DNA from: JBKPCD01 sp046727175
Lineage (GTDB): Bacteria > Acidobacteriota > Vicinamibacteria > Vicinamibacterales > 2-12-FULL-66-21
Assembly: GCA_046727175.1 (NCBI GenBank)
Contig: JBKPCD010000249.1
Span: 1-21,276 of the forward strand
Direction: 5' to 3'
DNA: 21,276 bases
How positions within the stretch are numbered: position 1 is the stretch's first letter; the number at the start of each line of letters is the position of its first letter. This document shows positions 14,333 to 21,276 of the stretch, piece by piece. The notes beneath the pieces were generated by a model. The model was given only the letters and a program-made list of their open reading frames with translations, did not search any database and was not told the DNA's origin. The position numbers and the translations under genes were made by a program.

Positions 14333-15732
14333 CCGAGTATCCGGCCGTGGCCCTTTCCATCCGCGCGCGGTTGACGCTCTGGTACACGATGGTCACACTT
14401 GCGGTCCTCGTGCTGAACGCGGCGCTCCTTTCGGCCGTGCACTGGCGAATGGGCCTGCGCCGAATCGATCGAGAGCTCGAGGGCAACATCACCACCGTCG
14501 CCACAGGGATTCGGTACGAGCTCGATCACGGCCTCACTGTCGCGGGCGCCGTCAGCGATACGCTGGAGGAGCTCGAACTGCCGGGCACCGGCATCGCGGT
14601 CCTCGACACGAACGGCGGGGTCGTCGGATCGCACGCGTCGGGCGTCAGCGCACTTCCCGCCAGCGTGCTCGCTGCTCCCGCTGGTCCGCCGGAGTCACAC
14701 AGCACGGCGAACGGCGACGTTCGCCTCCGCTCGTTCGAGGAAACCTATCGCGATCAGTACTTTCGGGTCGTGGTGTGGACGTCGCTCGTCCCGTTTGGCG
14801 GAGAGCGATCGACGCTCCTGCGAACGCTGTGGCTGGCGTTCCCGGTTGCAGTGGCGCTCGCGGCGGCCGGCGGCTGGATTCTCGGGTGGCGTGCGTTGAA
14901 ACCGCTCTCGAACATGGCGCAACAGGCGAACACGATCGACGCACGCCGCATCGATGCGCGTCTGCACGTTGACGATGCCGGCGACGAGCTGAGCGCGCTC
15001 GGAACCGCGTTCAACAGTCTGCTCGACAGGCTCGCCGGCGCGCTGCAGGCGCAGCGCCGCTTCATGGCCGATGCGTCGCACCAGCTGAGGACACCGCTTT
15101 CGGTCACGAGAACTGCCGCGCAGGTGACGCTGGCGTTTGAGGACCGGACGTCCGCCGAATACCGCGAGTCGCTGACCATCATTGCGGACCAGACGCAACG
15201 GCTGACCAGAATCGTCGACGACATGTTCACGCTCGCGCTGGCCGATCTCGACGCGCGACCGCTGCAGGTCAGCGAGCTCTACATCGATGACGTGGTTCAC
15301 GACTGTGTCAGGGCAGCGCGCGTGCTCGCATCCCAGCGGGAAGTGCGCATCGAAGTCCGAACCCCCGACGAGCTGCAGTTGAGAGGCGACGAGGGGTTGA
15401 TTCGGCAGATGGTCCTGAACCTGATTGAGAACGCCGTTCGCCATACGCCCTCCGGCAAGAGCGTCCAGGTAGCGACGACTACTGCGGGAGACGATGTGCG
15501 GGTGGAAGTGTCGGACGCGGGCTCGGGAATTCCCGAACAGGAGCGGGAACGAATCTTCGAACGGTTCGTGCGCCTCGACGCGAGCGTGGGATCGAACGGC
15601 GGCGGCGGATTGGGCCTGCCAATCGCGCGGTGGATTGCCGAGCGCCACGGCGGAACACTCACGCTGGACTCGACGGGCCCTCGGGGGAGTCGCTTCGTCG
15701 CGGTGCTACCGCTGAAAACATTGAGTCACTAA
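14329..15732 (+). CDS. Membrane sensor histidine kinase
   Basis: The product is up to 467 residues. TM1 is at about residues 21-41. A periplasmic sensing part of about 115 residues follows, then TM2 (about 167-188), a HAMP linker (LKPLSNMAQQANTI), the dimerisation/phosphotransfer box ASHQLRTPLSV with His251, and the ATPase domain: LIENAVRHTPSG with Asn368, DAGSGIP and GGGLGLPIARW. It phosphorylates the regulator encoded just upstream. The start is uncertain: the TTG at 14329 overlaps the regulator stop, while a GTG at 14347 begins VALSIRARLTLWY, a common kinase N-terminus. The final residues LSH and the TAA stop are contributed by a heptamer array, so the native C-terminus may have been slightly different. 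Confidence 0.93.
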   Translation: MTEYPAVALSIRARLTLWYTMVTLAVLVLNAALLSAVHWRMGLRRIDRELEGNITTVATGIRYELDHGLTVAGAVSDTLEELELPGTGIAVLDTNGGVVGSHASGVSALPASVLAAPAGPPESHSTANGDVRLRSFEETYRDQYFRVVVWTSLVPFGGERSTLLRTLWLAFPVAVALAAAGGWILGWRALKPLSNMAQQANTIDARRIDARLHVDDAGDELSALGTAFNSLLDRLAGALQAQRRFMADASHQLRTPLSVTRTAAQVTLAFEDRTSAEYRESLTIIADQTQRLTRIVDDMFTLALADLDARPLQVSELYIDDVVHDCVRAARVLASQREVRIEVRTPDELQLRGDEGLIRQMVLNLIENAVRHTPSGKSVQVATTTAGDDVRVEVSDAGSGIPEQERERIFERFVRLDASVGSNGGGGLGLPIARWIAERHGGTLTLDSTGPRGSRFVAVLPLKTLSH

Positions 15733-15782
15733 TCACTAATCACTGATCACTAATCACTGATCACTAATCAGTGAATCACTAA
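15726..15782 (+). repeat. TCACTAA heptamer array containing the kinase stop codon
   Basis: Eight units of TCACTAA/TCACTGA, one of them 8 bp and variant, run without a break. The first supplies the TAA stop of the histidine kinase. An internal inverted repeat (TCACTGAT / ATCAGTGA) could form a small hairpin. The far end abuts the truncated propeller pseudogene. Confidence 0.85.
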
Positions 15783-16150
15783 TCCCTTGAATCGTTGAAT
15801 CATTCTGCCAGCCTTGTCGATCGCGATCAGCTGCTTGAAGCTGCTCGCTGCATACAGCGTATTGCCCACGATGAGCGGCGTCGAGTGCGGGCCGGCGCCT
15901 TCGCTGAAATTCACGCCGGACGTCGGCGCGTGGTGGATGTGCTCCCAGATTGTTGTCCCGGTGGCTGCATCGAGCGCGACAACGCCTTCCTTCTGTTCTG
16001 AGAGCGACGGATCATCGAGAGCATTCCAAGCGGACGATACATCGTGAAGAGTCGTCCGCCCTCGGCGATGATGGCCGAATGCCCTTCGCCGAGTGGGCGC
16101 TCCCAGATGCGCCGGGGACCTGCGCTCGGCCAGGTCGATGCAAGGCCACT
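15783..16150 (-). pseudogene. PQQ-like propeller fragment, frameshifted and truncated at both ends
   Basis: On the minus strand one frame (about 16135-16035) reads TWPSAGPRRIWERPLGEGHS and GRLFTMYRP. A second frame (about 16030-15795) continues with EGVVALDAATGTTIWEH, GPHSTPLIVGNTLYAAS and AIDKAG. Joined, they match the start of a PQQ_2 propeller, as in the adjacent 16220-17452 gene. A one-base shift separates them near 16030. The signal peptide is missing, and the rest of the propeller is lost after about 110 residues. The fragment lies between two heptamer arrays (15726-15782 and 16151-16211). A sequencing error could explain the shift but not the two truncations. Confidence 0.7.
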
Positions 16151-16211
16151 GAGAAGTTAGCGTGAATGTTGTCCCGATCGCTCTAGCTTCTAACTTCCCG
16201 CTTCTGTCTTT
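16151..16211 (+). repeat. TAACTTC-type heptamer element with inverted arms
   Basis: The right arm is four 7-bp units (TAGCTTC, TAACTTC, CCGCTTC, TGTCTTT) at 16184-16211. The left arm contains GAAGTTAG (16153-16160), the exact complement of CTAACTTC (16190-16197). It separates the propeller pseudogene from the stop codon of the intact propeller at 16220. Confidence 0.6.
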
Positions 16212-16219
16212 GTTCACCG

Positions 16220-17452
16220 CTAGAACACCCAGTACGCCAGCGTCGCCGCATCCTTGATCAATACGCCGTTTCCGACGGGTGCAGGATGCGCCCAGATCGG
16301 TGAGTCGGCGATTGTGTATCGCTTCACCTGATCGAATGCCTTCGCGTTCGGGCGATTGACGACGAGCTCGCCTTCGGTGGTCGTGGCCATCAGGACGTCA
16401 CCAGCGACCACGAGCGCCGCGTTCTCTCCTTCGCGGCCCCGTGTCGTCCACATCGTCTTCCCGGTGCGCCCGTCGAGGCAGAAGAATTGACCGCGATTGC
16501 GATGCGTGAGGCCGAAGAGCAGACCGTCCTTGACGACCGGTGAGCTCATATACATCGGCACGTCGGCGTTCTGCCAGGCTTGCTCGGCGACCCACTTCCC
16601 GTTGTTCTGGCTGGGCCGCACAGCACTCGTCGGCTTCGAGATTCCGCTGTAAATCAACAGATCTTCGATCGCGACGGGCGTCACGATGTTCTGGTCGTAC
16701 TCCGTTGTGAACGGAACGTCCCAGAGCAGCCGACCGTCATCGAGGGCGATTGCGATGACGTGCGTCTGCGATTGCGTGACGACCTGACGGACGCCGCCGA
16801 ATGTGGCGACGATCGGGGACGAGTACGCAGGACCGTCGCGCTTCCAGCTCCACTTGACGTTGCCGCTCTGAACGTCGAGCGCGAGCAGCGCACCGTTATC
16901 CTTGCCGCCTGCGTGCAGAATCAGAAGATTACTGGCGACCGCAGGAGACATCGCGGTCCCGAAGTCCGGCCAGGTCGCGCGATACTCGCCCTTGAAATCC
17001 TTCCGCCAGAGCAGCTTTCCGGCGGCAGCGTCCCAGGCAGACAGAATCCCACTGATCCCGAACGTGTACAGCCGTCCTCCGTCGATGACCGGTGTCGATT
17101 TCGGCCCTTTGCCGTGACTGGTCGCCGCAGGGTTCATCTGAAATGGCGCGTCGTAGGTCTGGCGCCACAGCTGCTTCCCAGTGGCGAGCTCGTACGCGGT
17201 CACCGCCTCGCGATCTTCGATCCGCGAGAACGCGTACACGCGGTTGCCGCTCACGATCGGTGACGCGTGCCCTTCCCCCGCCTGAACCTGCCAGACCTGT
17301 TTCGGTCTGTCCGGCCATGCGGCTGGCGCCTTGAACGCGGCCGTCGCACCAGTTCGGGACGGCCCGCGCCACTGATTCCAATCCTGGGCAAGCAGACTCA
17401 ACGAAAACGCAACGAAGACCAACGAGACGACTACAGACGGAGTGGATCGCAT
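16220..17452 (-). CDS. Secreted PQQ-like beta-propeller protein
   Basis: The 410-residue product has a signal peptide (MRSTPSVVVSLVFVAFSLSL ending LLAQ), then DWNQWRGPSRTG and blades with ELATGKQLW, DAAAGKLLW, DVQSGNVKW, DDGRLLW and DGRTGKTMW. It belongs to the same family as 1591-2859 and 4584-6041 and is probably periplasmic, with no known ligand. Start: ATG at 17452 gives a standard signal peptide. An in-frame ATG at 17482 (MTTISNSSVT) overlaps the stop of the permease gene as ATGA and would couple the two. A TACAAT sequence at 17472-17477 (minus strand) could instead be a -10 box for a separate transcript. Either way the gene follows the ABC transporter in direction and spacing. Confidence 0.85.
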   Translation of the reverse strand: MRSTPSVVVSLVFVAFSLSLLAQDWNQWRGPSRTGATAAFKAPAAWPDRPKQVWQVQAGEGHASPIVSGNRVYAFSRIEDREAVTAYELATGKQLWRQTYDAPFQMNPAATSHGKGPKSTPVIDGGRLYTFGISGILSAWDAAAGKLLWRKDFKGEYRATWPDFGTAMSPAVASNLLILHAGGKDNGALLALDVQSGNVKWSWKRDGPAYSSPIVATFGGVRQVVTQSQTHVIAIALDDGRLLWDVPFTTEYDQNIVTPVAIEDLLIYSGISKPTSAVRPSQNNGKWVAEQAWQNADVPMYMSSPVVKDGLLFGLTHRNRGQFFCLDGRTGKTMWTTRGREGENAALVVAGDVLMATTTEGELVVNRPNAKAFDQVKRYTIADSPIWAHPAPVGNGVLIKDAATLAYWVF

Positions 17453-17478
17453 AGTGACGCTCGAATTGCTGATTGTAG

Positions 17479-20400
17479 TCATTCCGCCCTGAGCGCTTCG
17501 AGCATTCTGCCAGTCAGCGCCGCGCGCGTGGCCACGAACGACGACACCAGTCCGGCCGCCAGCACCGCGAACACGAGCAGGACGAGTCCAACGCCCGGCA
17601 GGGTCCCGCCGCGACTGAGCCACGCTGGCGCGACCGCGACAATCGCGCATCCAACGCCCGTGAGCAAGCCCGCAGACAGAAGCATTGCCGCTTCGGCCAT
17701 GATCATCGACGACACATGTCGAGCGTCGTACCCGACGGCTCGCAGGAGCGCCAGCTCTCGACGGCGTTCGAGCACGTTGCGAAACATCACGGTTGCGAGC
17801 CCAATCGTTCCGAGGAGCAGCCCAAGGCCACCCAGCGCCTGGAACGTCGACAAGTATGTGTTCTCGACGCGGTGAAAGGATTCCAGCCGTTCCACCGTCG
17901 TGACGGCGTCGATCCCGAACGTGTCCAGCTCGCGTTCCACGATGCCGGCGAGCCTCCTCGCATCGGCAACCGTTCGAATCTCCGGATCCTCGATCAGGAA
18001 GAAGCGATATCCCTGCTGGCCGGGAAACAACCGCGTGAACTGTTCCTCGGCGACGACGAGCTCGCCCTGGAGCACGCTGTCCGCCAACGCGCCAACGAAG
18101 CGGAGAACGATGGGACGATCCGCACCGATGTCGATCGAGAACGTGTCGCCCACGCTTGCATGGAGCACGTACTGCAGCGACGTGGCATCGGCCACGACAG
18201 GCACGGCGCCGTCGGGGAACTCTCGTTTCAGCAGCAGCCAGGGGTTCGCGCGCTCGGCGTCGGTCTCGGCGACAGATGCACTGAACGCGAACCGGTTGCT
18301 CTCGATGAAGCCTGGTTCAGGCGCGATGATCGTCGGGTTCGTTGGTCGATACAGGTTCAGGCAGCTTGCGTCCTGGCCCGGACGAAGACGGAATCGCGTG
18401 AACTTCACGCGCGAGAGTTCAGGAGCCTTGATGAGCAACGCCTCCCGTCCGTCGGGATCGCGGAGATCGTGAAGGAGAGGCAGTTCAGACTGGGCGAGCA
18501 GCGCGAAGCCGCCAGTTCCCGAGTGCGGGTTCGCTGTAATGTCCCCGCCGCCCCGCCGGAACGCGTCCACGGAGACAATGATGAACGCAGCTGACGCGAT
18601 GAGTGCCGCGCTAAGGACGCTGCGCGCCGGTCGGAACGCGGCGCTCCGAAACCCGAGACGGAGCACCGCCCACTTGCGGCGCCCCGAAAGGATCGCGCGG
18701 TCGCGACCGCGCAGCCACGCAGAGAAGAAGAGAAGAACCGCAGTCAGGAGACTGATTCCCGCTCCGAAGAATGCGCCTGCCTCAGCGGCACGACTGACGA
18801 AACCGAGCGTCAACATCGATGCTGCGGCGAGGCCGAAGAGAACGGCGACCCGCAGCCGTCGACCGGCATGCGACGGTGCTCCAGTTTCGATCGCCTGCGC
18901 GGTGAGCAGCGACCGGGGCGTGAGCCTCCCGACCGCGCGAACCGACACGACGATACACACGCCGGCGGCGATGATTCCGCCGACGACACCGGCCGCCAGA
19001 GACTGCCAGGTGACGTGGAGCTGAAGCAACGTGGTGCCAACCGCACCGACCCACCACGTCCGCAGGCCGTAGACCACGAGTCGACCGTACAGCGCTGCCC
19101 CTGCCAGACCGAGGAGTCCGCCGACGACAGCAATCGCGAGTCCTTCGAACAGCAACAGGCGTCGAATCGCCCGGAGCGTGTAGCCCGCCGCGCGAAGAAT
19201 CCCAATCTGGCGAAGACGCTGCTCGACCCCGAGCTTGAAGAACAGCACGACGAGGAGCAATGCCGAGACGACGACGAAGAAACTGAAGTAGGTGAAGTAC
19301 TCGCCGAAATCCGTCGCACCCGCGGAAGCCTGAAGAGCCGCAGCGCGCACTGGCAGGATGCTCACGCCCATCGCCACCGCGGCCAGCGACGATTGAAGCT
19401 CGTTGCGAATCGCAACAGCCGTCGTCTCGACGTCCGGTTCGCCGACGCCGAACCGGATTGATGTCATGGCGCCGTAGCGCGACTTCCACAGGTCTCGTCC
19501 GCGTTCGTAGGCAATGAACGCTTTCGGTGTCGTTCGATATTCGTCCCAGTACTTCTCGTCGGCCGGCCGTACGCGCGAGAGATCGATCGGAAATGGCGGA
19601 TCCCAATCCGCAAGGCTCCTCGCAGCCGTGATGCCCGGGTATTCCGGCGCAAGCCGTCGATCTGCCGCCAGGCCAGCAATCGGCACGGTGCCTGCAAGCG
19701 TAAAGGCCGAGGTCTTTGTCTGAAGGCCGGCGGCAGGATCCCAAACGTAGTATTCGATCTCGATGCGATCGCCGCCCGATGCTTCCAGCTCGCGCGCAGC
19801 CCAGTCGTTCAAAACGATCGAATCGGCCGGGATTCGGGGTTCGGGATTCGGGGTTCGGGACTCGGAATTCACACCGCCGAACGCCGGATGCGAGGTATGA
19901 CAACCACGAGCCCCGCGCCCCGAAACCCGAACCCCGAGGGCAGTGAGGTCAGTCGCCGTTATCAACGAGTACGGAATCTGCCGACTGCCGGCGCGGATCG
20001 TGTTGGCGAGGTACGTGAACACAGGAATGGATCGCAGCCCGAGCTTCTCGCCAGAAGTGCGCGCGGCTCGTTCGAGCGGTTCGTTGACGATTCCACTGCT
20101 GCTCTCGACCGCAACCGCTTGCACGTCCGGCATCGGCGTCACCTTTACGCCGAGATCATCCAGGCTGAATGTGACCTTCGGGACCGAAGCATCGCCCGGC
20201 GCTTCGAGCAGGGCGGTGTTCACCTGATCGCGCACCGCGAGGTCGCGCTGGATGCGCCGCAATGGCGCGAAGATGGCGCGGACCTCGGCCTGCTGCGGCT
20301 GGAGCGCGAACTCGCCGAGGTGCTCGCGCGGTAGCTCTCCCGACAGCTGGAGTCGAATCGTGCGACCGACGTCCTCCTTGCGACCGAACAGGGACTCCAC

Positions 20401-20868
20401 GGGAATGTCGGCGGGCTTCTGAACGCGCGTCAGCAGCACGTCCCCCTCGTGCGCGCCGAGTTCGTTCGCGAGCGCAGGAGACGCAAACACGCCGTCGCGA
20501 GGCGATTCGCCGTTGAACGTCCAGAACCGCTCGTCGACACCGTAGACGAGCACGTCCGATGCGCGGCGACGTGAGGCCTCGTGAGTCACGAAGCCTCGAG
20601 CCACGATCATGGGCGCGGCGTTGCGCACCCGTGGCGTGCCTTTGAGATCCGTTGCCAGCTTGTCGCGAAAGAACCCAGTCGAGCTGACGGCGAAATCGGT
20701 CCGGCCCAATCGACCGACGGCGATCTCGCGCAGGCTGCCACGAACGGAGTCACCGACGACAAGCGCACCCGCCAGCACGGATGCGGCGGCAGCCACGCCA
20801 AGCGCGACCGCGACGTTCGTCCTCCAGTGGTACGTCGCGCTTCGCGCGACGAGATTCATGAAAGTCAT
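17479..20868 (-). CDS. Large FtsX-type ABC transporter permease
   Basis: The 1129-residue inner-membrane permease has an N-terminal helix (VAVALGVAAAASVLAGALVV), a long periplasmic part, and a first FtsX core with three helices (FTYFSFFVVVSALLLVVLFF, then IGILRAAGYTLRAIRRLLLF). Further central helices and a second periplasmic part follow, then a second FtsX core near the C-terminus (LGGLGLLLGTIGLATVMF, ELALLRAVGYDARHVSS). This duplicated layout is that of LolC/MacB-like permeases, which move lipids, lipoproteins or peptides without a channel through the membrane. The ATPase end at 21055-21276 lies upstream and is the probable partner. The ATG at 20868 is used, but MNLVARS at 20859 is equally good; neither has a ribosome binding site. 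Residues about 309-347 come from a repeat element inserted in frame. Confidence 0.88.
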   Translation of the reverse strand: MTFMNLVARSATYHWRTNVAVALGVAAAASVLAGALVVGDSVRGSLREIAVGRLGRTDFAVSSTGFFRDKLATDLKGTPRVRNAAPMIVARGFVTHEASRRRASDVLVYGVDERFWTFNGESPRDGVFASPALANELGAHEGDVLLTRVQKPADIPVESLFGRKEDVGRTIRLQLSGELPREHLGEFALQPQQAEVRAIFAPLRRIQRDLAVRDQVNTALLEAPGDASVPKVTFSLDDLGVKVTPMPDVQAVAVESSSGIVNEPLERAARTSGEKLGLRSIPVFTYLANTIRAGSRQIPYSLITATDLTALGVRVSGRGARGCHTSHPAFGGVNSESRTPNPEPRIPADSIVLNDWAARELEASGGDRIEIEYYVWDPAAGLQTKTSAFTLAGTVPIAGLAADRRLAPEYPGITAARSLADWDPPFPIDLSRVRPADEKYWDEYRTTPKAFIAYERGRDLWKSRYGAMTSIRFGVGEPDVETTAVAIRNELQSSLAAVAMGVSILPVRAAALQASAGATDFGEYFTYFSFFVVVSALLLVVLFFKLGVEQRLRQIGILRAAGYTLRAIRRLLLFEGLAIAVVGGLLGLAGAALYGRLVVYGLRTWWVGAVGTTLLQLHVTWQSLAAGVVGGIIAAGVCIVVSVRAVGRLTPRSLLTAQAIETGAPSHAGRRLRVAVLFGLAAASMLTLGFVSRAAEAGAFFGAGISLLTAVLLFFSAWLRGRDRAILSGRRKWAVLRLGFRSAAFRPARSVLSAALIASAAFIIVSVDAFRRGGGDITANPHSGTGGFALLAQSELPLLHDLRDPDGREALLIKAPELSRVKFTRFRLRPGQDASCLNLYRPTNPTIIAPEPGFIESNRFAFSASVAETDAERANPWLLLKREFPDGAVPVVADATSLQYVLHASVGDTFSIDIGADRPIVLRFVGALADSVLQGELVVAEEQFTRLFPGQQGYRFFLIEDPEIRTVADARRLAGIVERELDTFGIDAVTTVERLESFHRVENTYLSTFQALGGLGLLLGTIGLATVMFRNVLERRRELALLRAVGYDARHVSSMIMAEAAMLLSAGLLTGVGCAIVAVAPAWLSRGGTLPGVGLVLLVFAVLAAGLVSSFVATRAALTGRMLEALRAE
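19829..19942 (+). repeat. Inverted heptamer element inserted in frame within the FtsX permease gene
   Basis: The left arm (19829-19870) is six units of GGGATTC/GGGGTTC. The right arm (19908-19942) is five units of GAACCCC type in opposite orientation. A 37-base core lies between. The total of 114 bases is 38 codons, so the permease frame is unbroken. The encoded stretch (including ESRTPNPEPRIP) has no place in an FtsX fold and precedes DSIVLNDWAA, where the normal sequence seems to resume. Confidence 0.8.
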
Positions 20869-20912
20869 GAGAGGGCCGGTCGTTCGGCAGGTCGATTGCT
20901 CGATAGTACTCC

Positions 20913-20979
20913 GGGGTTTGGGATTCGGTAGCTCGGTAGTTCGGTAGCTCGGTAGTTCGGTGGCTCGGTGGCTCGGGTC
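20913..20979 (+). repeat. Mixed heptamer/octamer array between ATPase and permease
   Basis: Two heptamers (GGGGTTT, GGGATTC), like those at 19829, run directly into six octamers (GGTAGCTC / GGTAGTTC / GGTGGCTC). Weaker octamer spacing continues back to about 20883. It fills much of the 186-base gap between the ATPase stop and the permease start. The other part of the gap (20980-21054) holds scattered GAAACC-like words and no gene. Confidence 0.8.
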
Positions 20980-21054
20980 ACCTCATGAACCCGAAGCCAA
21001 ACGAAACCGGAATCGCTGTGAGCGCGTGACAGTGAAAGCCGGTCGATGTGAGTA

Positions 21055-21276
<222 letters not shown>

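Noticed and set aside
15726..15782. CRISPR array
   Set aside because: Units are 7 bp with no spacers, and no cas genes are present.

Overview
The window looks like high-GC chromosomal DNA from an acidobacterium, most likely of the Vicinamibacteria type. This is inferred from gene content and style, not from a marker gene. The indicators are several secreted PQQ-type propellers that begin with a WPQWRGP-like motif, a very long FtsX-type permease, a secreted permuted D-amino-acid-oxidase-like protein, weak Shine-Dalgarno sites and abundant degenerate intergenic repeats. No rRNA, tRNA, CRISPR array, transposase or phage gene was seen.

Layout. 1-109: membrane tail of a truncated gene. 110-338: repeat-rich spacer. 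339-1547 (-): PIG-V-like mannosyltransferase. 1591-2859 (-): secreted propeller. 2941-3314 (+): decayed C-terminus of cytochrome bd subunit II (cydB). 3372-4508 (+): permuted FAD oxidoreductase. 4584-6041 (+): second propeller. 6139-7875 (+): GT-C-like membrane protein. 7929-13455 (+): complete tripartite RND efflux system (TolC-like channel, lipoprotein adaptor, RND pump) with ATGA overlaps at both junctions. 13652-15732 (+): OmpR-family regulator and histidine kinase, overlapping. 15783-16150 (-): propeller pseudogene. 16220-17452 (-): third intact propeller. 17479-20868 (-): large FtsX-type ABC permease. 21055-21276 (-): C-terminal end of its probable ATPase partner.

How the genes work together. 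The efflux operon and the two-component pair form one exporter module, with the regulators immediately downstream as in czc/cus-type loci; the substrate cannot be told. The ABC ATPase, FtsX permease and propeller read in the same direction. The permease and propeller may be translationally coupled through an ATGA overlap if the propeller starts at 17482.

Most unusual signal. The spacers, and parts of several genes, carry small arrays of degenerate 7-8 bp units. They often occur as two arrays in opposite orientation around a short core. They differ in sequence but share the period. Some lie inside reading frames without breaking them (FtsX permease). One supplies a stop codon (histidine kinase). 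They bracket both pseudogenes or sit at their broken ends. A separate double-hairpin repeat occurs once in a spacer and once in frame inside the signal peptide of the efflux adaptor, and a 42-bp palindromic unit is duplicated in frame in a propeller. Together they suggest a repeat family that spreads through spacers, is tolerated in coding DNA when frame is kept, and may mark sites of gene truncation.
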